Shown here: one piece after another, positions 25,677 through 32,956 of the stretch
Numbering within the stretch: the stretch's first letter is position 1
Layout: each line of letters begins with the position of its first letter
Assembly: GCF_014138435.1 (NCBI RefSeq)
Contig: NZ_JACJIM010000001.1
Location: 496,001 to 560,000 of the forward strand
DNA from: Methylobacterium fujisawaense
Lineage (GTDB): Bacteria; Pseudomonadota; Alphaproteobacteria; Rhizobiales; Beijerinckiaceae
Direction of reading: 5' to 3'
DNA length: 64,000 nt
The notes under the pieces: model-generated
Databases searched by the model: none
Told to the model about the DNA's origin: nothing
Seen by the model: the letters and a program-made list of their open reading frames with translations, nothing else
Program-made: the position numbers and the translations under genes

Positions 25677-25702
25677 GGAACCGATCCCGGCGGGCAGGCG
25701 TT
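25677..25702 (+). promoter_or_regulatory. Sigma-EcfG promoter of nepR, exact
   Basis: GGAAC at 25677-25681, 17 bases, CGTT at 25699-25702, about 75 bp upstream of the preferred nepR ATG. Confidence 0.75.
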
Positions 25703-25777
25703 GCCGCCGCAGCCATGGCGTATGTCGAGCCGCAGCACAATGCGGCCGAGCCGACTTCGGCAACAAGGGGCCTATTG

Positions 25778-26062
25778 ATGGTGGACCAGGGAAAGGAGGG
25801 AGGTCTTCGCGCGCGCTATTCGCATGCCGAGACTGTCTCGAATCGCTCGTCGGAGGGCCAGGACGGCGCCGTCGATCAGCAACCTTTCGACACCCCTGAC
25901 CAGACCACCGGCCACCGGACCAAGAACGGCCTGAGCGACCAGACCCGCAATCGTATCGCGACGCAGCTGCGCGCGATGTACGACACGGTCACGCAGCAAC
26001 CGGTGCCCGACCGCTTTGCCGAACTGATCGCGAAGCTGGACAGCGCCGACCGCAAAGCCTGA
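25778..26062 (+). CDS. nepR: Anti-sigma factor NepR
   Basis: 94 residues from ATG at 25778, preceded by AAGGGG; an in-frame ATG at 25714 would lengthen it but lies too close to the expected transcript start for a ribosome site. The N-terminal half is hydrophilic; the conserved NepR core is near the C-terminus, SDQTRNRIATQLRAMYDTV and PVPDRFAELIAKLD, the two helices that clamp sigma-EcfG or PhyR. It holds EcfG inactive without stress. Divergence from phyR is the standard arrangement. The ecfG gene itself is not in this window. Confidence 0.9.
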   Translation: MVDQGKEGGLRARYSHAETVSNRSSEGQDGAVDQQPFDTPDQTTGHRTKNGLSDQTRNRIATQLRAMYDTVTQQPVPDRFAELIAKLDSADRKA

Positions 26063-26166
26063 CGGTCGAGAGCCCTCGACCCCGGATCCAGCGGACGCCC
26101 ATCCCGATACCCCCGCCTCGGCCAGACGGAACCGTCTCGAGCCCAGTATGCGGACCGACACGACGG

Positions 26167-26196
26167 AAAAAGCCGCCGCACGGGGCGGCGGCTTTT
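26167..26196. terminator. Bidirectional terminator between nepR and DUF1328
   Basis: Eight-base stem GCCGCCGC / GCGGCGGC, five-base loop, flanked by A and T runs. It lies between convergent nepR and the DUF1328 gene. Confidence 0.8.
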
Positions 26197-26247
26197 CATC
26201 GCGCCGTGCGCCGGCCCGGGATCGGGGCCGGCGTCTCCGGTCGTTCC

Positions 26248-26424
26248 TCAAAGTGTCGGCGAGCGGCCCCGCATCAGTCCCACGACCGCCGAGATCGCAA
26301 AGAGGACGATGGCCACGAAGAATACCAGCTTGGCAGCTTCCATCGCCGTGCCGGCGATGCCGCCGAAGCCAAGCAGAGCGGCCACGAGGGCGACGACGAG
26401 AAAAGTTACGGCCCAACCGAGCAT
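26248..26424 (-). CDS. DUF1328 small membrane protein
   Basis: 58 residues, below common gene-finding length cut-offs. It begins [20 protein letters not shown] and continues [20 protein letters not shown], the two hydrophobic helices and Gly-Ile-Ala-Gly turn of the DUF1328 (YtjA-like) family, with a basic tail. AAGGA lies nine bases before ATG. An exact sigma-EcfG promoter lies 57 bp upstream. The biochemical function of the family is unknown; association with stress is common. Confidence 0.88.
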   Translation of the reverse strand: MLGWAVTFLVVALVAALLGFGGIAGTAMEAAKLVFFVAIVLFAISAVVGLMRGRSPTL

Positions 26425-26480
26425 CGTTCAGATCCTTCGAAAGTCTCAACGCGGGCGGGCCGCGTCGTTCTGAACACGAA

Positions 26481-26505
26481 AACGCCAAGGTTTCGCTCCG
26501 GTTCC
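26481..26505 (-). promoter_or_regulatory. Sigma-EcfG promoter of the DUF1328 gene, exact
   Basis: Minus strand GGAAC (26505-26501), 16 bases, CGTT (26484-26481). It is divergent from the exact site at 26569-26593. Confidence 0.72.
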
Positions 26506-26568
26506 GCCCCGATCGCGAAGTCCCCTGGGGAGCGGGGGGTTCGTGCGCTGTCCGCGTCAAGGGGTGAC

Positions 26569-26593
26569 GGAACGAGACAGGGGCGCTAGCGTT
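26569..26593 (+). promoter_or_regulatory. Sigma-EcfG promoter of the 58-residue gene, exact
   Basis: GGAAC at 26569-26573, 16 bases, CGTT at 26590-26593. Read on the minus strand the same segment gives CGAAC-N16-CGTT, one mismatch, so it is nearly symmetric. Confidence 0.72.
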
Positions 26594-26629
26594 CGAAGAG
26601 AGGTCTCCAGGCTCGATCCGGGATTTGCG

Positions 26630-26806
26630 ATGCTGCAATCTGCCAAGAGTGCCGTTCGATCGAAGGCCGCCGCGCTGGCGGTGCGCCTCGCCGATCTCGT
26701 CGATAGAACCGGCGATGCCTTGCGCGCGGCAGCGCTCGGTCTCCTGCCGGCACCGGCGCCCGTACCGGTCCGCGTGCGCGCTCGACAGACCCGCCGCCAG
26801 GGCTGA
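26630..26806 (+). CDS. 58-residue hypothetical protein, stress regulon
   Basis: 58 residues starting MLQSAKSAVRSKAAALAVRL and continuing ADLVDRTGDALRAAALGLLP, then a Pro/Val stretch and a basic end. The first forty residues would form an amphipathic helix. No family is recognised. Evidence for the gene is the exact sigma-EcfG promoter 36 bp upstream and its place beside the DUF1328 and nepR genes. Ribosome site is weak. Confidence 0.55.
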   Translation: MLQSAKSAVRSKAAALAVRLADLVDRTGDALRAAALGLLPAPAPVPVRVRARQTRRQG

Positions 26807-27036
26807 CGTCCTTCGTCGCGGTCTGGCCCGTAAGCGTCACGCCCAGACCGACGGCCGCCTTCAGGGGGCGAGGCCGGCGCAGGGGCGGTCATCCGGTCCC
26901 AGAGAGCGCGTCTGCGACATCGGAACTTGCCGGACGCCCGGCGAATGCCCGGAAGGTCGGATCGCGGCCTCCGGGCCGATTGCCACGCGGCGTCGAACCG
27001 TCCAAGGAAACGCCGTGTCGATCGCATGGGATCGCG

Positions 27037-27957
27037 ATGGCGGACGCCGACGAGAACAGCCTGACCTTCGATCGTTCGATGCCCCCAGCTGGGCGGCTGG
27101 AGCCGGTCGCCCCGTTGATCCGCCGCCGGGTCGCGCCGAACGGCGGCCCCTTCACGGCGAGCGGCACCTGCACCTACGTGGTGGGCCAGGATCGCGTCGC
27201 GGTGCTCGATCCGGGCCCGGATGATCCGGTGCATATCGAGGCGCTGCTTCAGGACCTCGCTGGGGAGCGTGTGGAGGCCATCGTGGTCACCCACACCCAC
27301 CGTGATCATTCTCCGGGCGCGCGGCTCCTCGCTGCCCGCACCGGCGCGCCCATCGTCGGATGCGGGCCACACCGGGCCGCACGCGCGCTCTCGGAGGCGG
27401 AAGCGCCGATGCTCGACGCCAGCGCCGACCGGGCTCACGCTCCCGAGCGGATCATGGCGGAGGGCGATTCCGTGTCCGGTCGAGGCTGGACCCTCGTGGC
27501 CGTCGAGACCCCCGGCCACACGATGAACCATCTCGCCTTCGCGCTGCCGGAAGCGCAGGCGCTGTTCTCGGGGGACCACGTCATGGCGTGGTCGACCACG
27601 ATCGTGGCCCCGCCGGACGGCGCGATGCGGGCCTACATGGACTCTCTCGACAAGCTGCGCGGGCGCGACGAGACCGTGTACTGGCCGGGCCATGGCGGAC
27701 CCGTATGCGAGCCCGCCCGGTTCCTGCGCGGGCTGGCCGGGCACCGCCGCCAGCGCGAAGCGGCGATCCGCGCGCGGCTGGCGGCCGGCGACAGGCGGAT
27801 CGCCGACATCGTCGCGGCGATCTACCAGGGGCTCGATCCCCGCCTCCGCGGCGCCGCGGCGCTGTCGGTCTTCGCCCATCTGGAGGATCTTGTCGGACGC
27901 GGGCGCGCGACCTGCGACGGCGCCCCCCGGCTGGACGGCACCTACGCGCCGGCCTGA
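27037..27957 (+). CDS. MBL-fold metallo-hydrolase
   Basis: 306 residues; ATG at 27037 begins MADADENSL. The zinc-binding signature THTHRDHSPGA is at about residues 87-97, further ligands are in ETPGHTMNH and FSGDHVM, and the last is in YWPGHGGPV. After the lactamase fold comes a winged-helix-like C-terminus (AAIYQGLDPRLRGAAALSVF), as in LACTB2-type hydrolases that cleave RNA or thioesters. The substrate is open. It is convergent with the DUF1499 gene, 13 bp apart. Confidence 0.85.
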   Translation: MADADENSLTFDRSMPPAGRLEPVAPLIRRRVAPNGGPFTASGTCTYVVGQDRVAVLDPGPDDPVHIEALLQDLAGERVEAIVVTHTHRDHSPGARLLAARTGAPIVGCGPHRAARALSEAEAPMLDASADRAHAPERIMAEGDSVSGRGWTLVAVETPGHTMNHLAFALPEAQALFSGDHVMAWSTTIVAPPDGAMRAYMDSLDKLRGRDETVYWPGHGGPVCEPARFLRGLAGHRRQREAAIRARLAAGDRRIADIVAAIYQGLDPRLRGAAALSVFAHLEDLVGRGRATCDGAPRLDGTYAPA

Positions 27958-27970
27958 GGGACGCGACGGG

Positions 27971-28759
27971 TCACTTCACCGCGAGGGCGAGGTTGGCGAC
28001 GTCGTCGAGATAGGCCCGGATCCGGTCCGCGTTGCTGCCGAAATCGCGGCCGCTGAGGCGCGAGGCCGAGCGCACGTCGATCCGCGCCCCGTCCGCGCGG
28101 GGGCGGATACGCACGGTGACGTCGCCGGGCAGGTTGAGGATCAGACCGCGGGCCACGGCCTCGATCCGACCGTTCCCGGTGCGTCCCCCCGGCCGGATCG
28201 CCTCGACGATCTGCCAGTGCCGCTTCAGCGCCGCCTGCCGGGCGAGTTCGAAGGCCTCGTCGGCGCCGATATCGAGGGTCAGGGGCGCGATCTGCGGATA
28301 GGCGCCGCGCTGGCGCTCGCGGATCGCGGGGCCGGGATCCGCCGGGTAGCGGCCGCCGCGCGCCGCGAAGGCTGCCCGCGAGCGCGAGAAGGCGGGTGGG
28401 TTGTCGATGTCGGTGGTGATGTCGGACAGCGCCGGCAGCCGCAGGCTGCGCAAGCCCAGGAAAGCGGGATAGCCGAGGACCGCCAGCGCGAGGATCAGCC
28501 CTGCGAGGGCGGCCCCGAGACCGCGAGCCCCCTCGCGCCAGACCCGCACGAAGGCGAAGACCGCAGCCGCCGCGGCGAGCACCGCGACCCCGAACCCGGC
28601 CACCAGGGCCGCGAGCGCCGCGTCGGTGTCGGCACGCGGGTCCCGGACCAAGATCAGGGCGATGCCGGTGGCGATGACGGAGAACACGGCGAGCCGCCGG
28701 GCCAGAGGCCCTGCGCGGGTGACGGGTTCCTCGATGAGCAGGCGGCGCATGGGGATCAT
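27971..28759 (-). CDS. DUF1499 membrane protein
   Basis: 262 residues. Three N-terminal membrane helices (LAVFSVIATGIALILV; AALVAGFGVAVLAAAAAVFAF; GLGAALAGLILALAVLGYPAF) are followed by an external domain with DITTDIDNPPAFSRS, the entry motif of DUF1499, and DVTVRIRPRADGARIDVRSASR with SNADRIRAYLDDV at the end. DUF1499 proteins are of unknown function and common in Rhizobiales. It follows the AsmA-like gene on the same strand, 58 bp downstream. Confidence 0.83.
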   Translation of the reverse strand: MIPMRRLLIEEPVTRAGPLARRLAVFSVIATGIALILVRDPRADTDAALAALVAGFGVAVLAAAAAVFAFVRVWREGARGLGAALAGLILALAVLGYPAFLGLRSLRLPALSDITTDIDNPPAFSRSRAAFAARGGRYPADPGPAIRERQRGAYPQIAPLTLDIGADEAFELARQAALKRHWQIVEAIRPGGRTGNGRIEAVARGLILNLPGDVTVRIRPRADGARIDVRSASRLSGRDFGSNADRIRAYLDDVANLALAVK

Positions 28760-28817
28760 GACGGCGATCGGGATCCGATCTTAGAGCTTGGCCGGGGCCG
28801 GCGCCAACGCGCGACCG

Positions 28818-30653
28818 TCACGGCGCGAAGGCACGGACACTGCCGGGCAGGCCGAGGGTGGCGGGCAATTTGAGAGGATCGGGCAGCATCGCATCCCCGA
28901 TCCGGCCGGCCGGATCGGACGGCTCGCTGTGGGCGGCCGTCTGAGCCGTCAGGGCGTTCCAGGGGCCCGTCACCGCGAACAGGATCCCGCGGGCGGAATC
29001 GCCGGGCGGCCGCAGGACGAGATCGCCCCTGGCGTCGAGTCGCCGTTCCGGCAGCGACACCTGGCCGTGAAGGGTGGCGCCGACACTCGGCCCCAGAAGA
29101 CCCGACTCGGCGATCTCGCCGACACCGTCGACGAAGCGCAGCGTCACCACGGCCCGCTCGAACGCGGTCCGGCCGTTCCGGCGCGCCAGAGCTCCGGACG
29201 CCACGGCACCGTTGCGGTGGACGACGTCGGCGAGATCGAGGCCCGCGATGGCGCCGCCATCCATGGCGAGCGTGGCCCGTCCGCCGAGATGCGCCAGGAG
29301 GCCGACCGTGTCACGCGCCCTGGATTCGAGGGCGAAATGCCCCTGAACGGGCCCGACCACCCAGCGGGCCGCGCCGATCTCGCCGAGGAGCGCACCGAGA
29401 TCGACGCGGTCGAGGCTCCCCTGGGTGCGCAGCTCCGTCGCGGCCGGATCGGTCCCGCTCGTCAGGTTCACGCGCCCCTTGAACGTGCCGTCCTGGATCC
29501 GGGCCCGGTTCACCGCGACCTCAAGGGCGGTATCCCGCACCAGGATGCTCGCCGCCAGATCCTGCACCCGAACGGCGCCGGCGCGGCCCTCCGCCGCCGA
29601 CAGGCGGAGGTCGAGGTCGCCCTGCGTGAGCGGCGCCAGGGCGACGGATACCGGGGCGGGATCGAGGAGCCGGGTCAGATCCTCGACGAGCGGCGTGAAG
29701 TCGAGGGTCTCGGCCGCCAGGGTCGCCTGCACCGAGAGGCGCGGCGCCTTGCCGGGTCCGAAGGCGACGGCGCCGGCGCCTTCCAGCACGTTCTGACCGA
29801 GGCCGATGCGCAGGCTCGGCCACGAGATGGACCGCTCCGCCGTCTCGAACCGGCCGTCGATCGAGAAGGCGCCGGCGAGGGGCGCCAGCGGCACATCACG
29901 GCCGATCCAGGCCAGGCTCTCCGGCAGCGATCGCGTCTCGAACCGGACCTGCCCGGACAGGACGGGCAGCGCGTTCCCCTCCGCAGGCGGCGCCACCGTT
30001 CCGTCCGCCGCGAGGCTGCCGTCCGGCCACGTGACCTCCGCGGTGAACGGGCTGCGGCGGCGCTGGGCCAGCTCGGCCGGACGCAGGTGGGTCAGGGCGA
30101 TCCGGGTCGGCACGCCCCGCCACGTGAAGCTGGCGCGGCCCTCGGCGGTCTTTCCCCAGAGCGGCCACGCGATGTCCAGGTCGATGTCCCGGGCCGTGTC
30201 GCCGGCGGCGAGGCGCGCGTCGCGCACGACGATGCGGCGTGGCCGGGCCGTCTCGCCGGACCGGGCCTGCTCGGCGAGGCGCGCGAGGGGGGCGTCCCAG
30301 CCGGCGGGGTCATCCGACAGCCGCGCGCCCTCCAGGCGAAGCCCGCTCACGGCCGCGCGCCCGCCGAGGAGGCTCAGCGGGTCGAGGTCGATAGTCAGGC
30401 GGCCCGCATCCGCCAGGACCGGGCCGTCGGAACCGGCGGCGAGCCGGACGCGGTCGAGGGTCAGGCGCGGCCAAGGCAGCACCGCGACGCTCGCGGGGCC
30501 CTGCAGCGTCAGGCCCAGGCCGTAGGCGTCGAAGGCGCGGCGCGCGTAGGCCGTGACCCGGCCGTCCTCCAGGGGCCAATCGCGCAGGCCGAGGCCGGCC
30601 GCGATCAGGCTCCCGAGAGCGAGGACGAAGATCGGGCGGCGCAGCGACATCAT
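28818..30653 (-). CDS. AsmA-family protein
   Basis: 611 residues. One N-terminal membrane helix (PIFVLALGSLIAAGLGL) anchors a long beta-rich periplasmic part. The start GPASVAVLPWPRLTLDRVRLA matches the AsmA N-terminal repeat, and the C-terminal block GDLDLRLSAAEG ... RDGTFKGRVNL with LDLADVVHRNGA resembles the conserved AsmA C-terminal domain. Family members bridge the periplasm in lipid transport to the outer membrane, a likely but unproven role here. Length is in the short AsmA class. Confidence 0.85.
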   Translation of the reverse strand: MMSLRRPIFVLALGSLIAAGLGLRDWPLEDGRVTAYARRAFDAYGLGLTLQGPASVAVLPWPRLTLDRVRLAAGSDGPVLADAGRLTIDLDPLSLLGGRAAVSGLRLEGARLSDDPAGWDAPLARLAEQARSGETARPRRIVVRDARLAAGDTARDIDLDIAWPLWGKTAEGRASFTWRGVPTRIALTHLRPAELAQRRRSPFTAEVTWPDGSLAADGTVAPPAEGNALPVLSGQVRFETRSLPESLAWIGRDVPLAPLAGAFSIDGRFETAERSISWPSLRIGLGQNVLEGAGAVAFGPGKAPRLSVQATLAAETLDFTPLVEDLTRLLDPAPVSVALAPLTQGDLDLRLSAAEGRAGAVRVQDLAASILVRDTALEVAVNRARIQDGTFKGRVNLTSGTDPAATELRTQGSLDRVDLGALLGEIGAARWVVGPVQGHFALESRARDTVGLLAHLGGRATLAMDGGAIAGLDLADVVHRNGAVASGALARRNGRTAFERAVVTLRFVDGVGEIAESGLLGPSVGATLHGQVSLPERRLDARGDLVLRPPGDSARGILFAVTGPWNALTAQTAAHSEPSDPAGRIGDAMLPDPLKLPATLGLPGSVRAFAP

Positions 30654-30957
30654 GCTCCGAAGGGGCGGCGGCTGTAACCGGAAGCCGGGCGCCGCGCCGG
30701 CCCCTCGGGCTGCCGCGGCCCGGCAGGGTCTGCACGTCGAGTGGGCAATTTAGCGTCCTTGACCGGCTTTGTCTGCCGCGCCCGCGCAGGGCCGCCCTGC
30801 CCTCCCCAACGCAGTGCCGGTTACGGATCGCCCGCGTCCGCGCGGACCGGTGCGGCGCACCACTGGATTTCACGCGCGGAATCGGGGAGAGCAGGCGCGA
30901 GGACACGCACTTCCCAAGGTTTCGGCCGGTCGGGTCCGGCGGGAAAAGGACGGTTCG
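30654..30957. other. Divergent intergenic region AsmA / scoA
   Basis: About 300 bp. TTGACC near 30759 could be a -35 element toward scoA but no matching -10 is visible; nothing else is recognised. Confidence 0.4.
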
Positions 30958-31698
30958 ATGAAGAAGGTCTACACGGATGCCGCCGCGGCCCTGGCCGGCC
31001 TCCTGCACGACGACATGATGGTGATGTGCGGCGGCTTCGGCCTCTGCGGCATCCCGGACGAGCTGATCGAGGCGGTGCGCCTCTCGGGCGTCAAGGGTCT
31101 CACCGTCGTCTCGAACAATGCCGGCATCGACGGGGTCGGCCTCGGCAAGCTTCTGGACACCCGCCAGGTCCGGAAGATGATCTCGTCCTACGTGGGCGAG
31201 AACAAGGAATTCGCCCGCCAGTATCTCGGCGGCGAGCTGGAGATCGAGTTCAACCCGCAGGGCACGCTCGCCGAGCGGATCCGCGCCGGCGGCGCCGGCA
31301 TCCCGGCCTTCTTCACCAAGACCGGCGTCGGCACCAAGGTCGCCGAGGGCAAGGAGGTCCGCGAGTTCGATGGCGAGCACTACGTCATGGAGCGCGGCCT
31401 GTTCGCCGACCTCGCCCTGGTCCATGCCCATACGGGCGACACCGAGGGGAACCTGCGCTACCGGATGACCGCGCGCAACTTCAACCCGATGATGGCCACC
31501 GCCGCCAAGATGACGGTGGCGCAGGTCGAGCATCTCGTGAAGCCGGGCGAGATCGATCCGGACACGATCCACACGCCCGGCATCTTCGTGAAGCGCATCG
31601 TCGACGTGGGCGTGCGCGACAAGCGCATCGAGCAGCGCACGACGCGCACGCGCAACGATGCGACCCCAGCCGCCGCGGCCGGCGGCGGCACGCACTGA
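30958..31698 (+). CDS. scoA: 3-oxoacid CoA-transferase subunit A
   Basis: 246 residues starting MKKVYTDAAAALAGL, with AAAGGA upstream. The CoA-binding loop is in MVMCGGFGLCGIPDELIEA, and NNAGIDGVGLGKLL and YVGENKEFARQYL are typical of the alpha subunit. With subunit B it moves CoA from succinyl-CoA to acetoacetate (or a related 3-oxoacid), a step of ketone-body or polyhydroxybutyrate use in the cytoplasm. Subunit B starts 24 bp downstream. The C-terminus has a non-conserved Ala/Gly tail. Confidence 0.93.
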   Translation: MKKVYTDAAAALAGLLHDDMMVMCGGFGLCGIPDELIEAVRLSGVKGLTVVSNNAGIDGVGLGKLLDTRQVRKMISSYVGENKEFARQYLGGELEIEFNPQGTLAERIRAGGAGIPAFFTKTGVGTKVAEGKEVREFDGEHYVMERGLFADLALVHAHTGDTEGNLRYRMTARNFNPMMATAAKMTVAQVEHLVKPGEIDPDTIHTPGIFVKRIVDVGVRDKRIEQRTTRTRNDATPAAAAGGGTH

Positions 31699-31722
31699 CC
31701 GGACGGGAAGGGAGCGAGAACG

Positions 31723-32385
<663 letters not shown>

Positions 32386-32543
32386 CATCCGCAGGCCCGG
32401 CGACCGACGTCGCCGGGTCCGACGGGGCGATGGCCGCCCAGATCGGGCGGCCATCGCATGACGGCGCAGGCGCCCTTCAGACGCGCCCGATGTCGGCGCA
32501 CCTCGTCAGCGCCAGCCCCCCTTCACGCATCGGCACAGGCCAG

Positions 32544-32591
32544 ACGCGAAACGCCCCCCTCTCCCGGTCGGAAGAGGGGGGCGTTTCGCGT
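32544..32591. terminator. Long perfect hairpin between convergent operons
   Basis: Nineteen-base perfect arms (32544-32562 and 32573-32591) with a ten-base loop lie between the scoAB and fdsGBAD operons, which converge. There is no long T-run, but the stem is strong on both strands, so a bidirectional transcription barrier or mRNA 3' stabiliser is likely. Confidence 0.65.
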
Positions 32592-32653
32592 GATCCTTCG
32601 CCGCTCGGCTCCGGCCGGGTCAGAGCCCGAAGCTTCCGACCTGTGCCGATCGG

Positions 32654-32947
32654 TCAGCCCGCGTCGCTGGCGCCCGCGCCCGCGAGCTGCGGATCCCGGG
32701 TCGCGGGCCGCACCGGGCTGTCGGCCGCCGGCTCCTCGCCCTGCAACGCCCGCCGCACGTAGCTGTCGACCCGGTCGCCCTGCTCCGGGAGGGCGGCCTC
32801 GAGATGCGCGATCATCTTGGGCGTCCAGAACGCCTTGATGTGCTTCTGGACCCCAGCGACCGCCTCCTCCTCCGGGTAGGACCGGAAGAAGGTGGCGATC
32901 TGGTTGGCCATGCGGACGAGCTTGTCCGCCTGCGTCACGGCACTCAT
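32654..32947 (-). CDS. fdsD: Formate dehydrogenase subunit delta
   Basis: 97 residues starting MSAVTQADKLVRMANQIATF; the core FFRSYPEEEAVAGVQKHIKAFW and a following helix are the FdsD family pattern. This small subunit is needed for assembly or maturation of the molybdenum enzyme. It is the last gene of the operon, 9 bp after fdsA. The C-terminal Ala/Pro-rich tail is not conserved. Confidence 0.9.
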   Translation of the reverse strand: MSAVTQADKLVRMANQIATFFRSYPEEEAVAGVQKHIKAFWTPKMIAHLEAALPEQGDRVDSYVRRALQGEEPAADSPVRPATRDPQLAGAGASDAG

Positions 32948-32956
32948 CGGATACTC

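Noticed and set aside
26124..26137. Short palindrome AGACGGAACCGTCT containing GGAAC after nepR
   Set aside because: Considered as another EcfG site, but 16-17 bases downstream there is no CGTT, and it lies next to the terminator of convergent genes.
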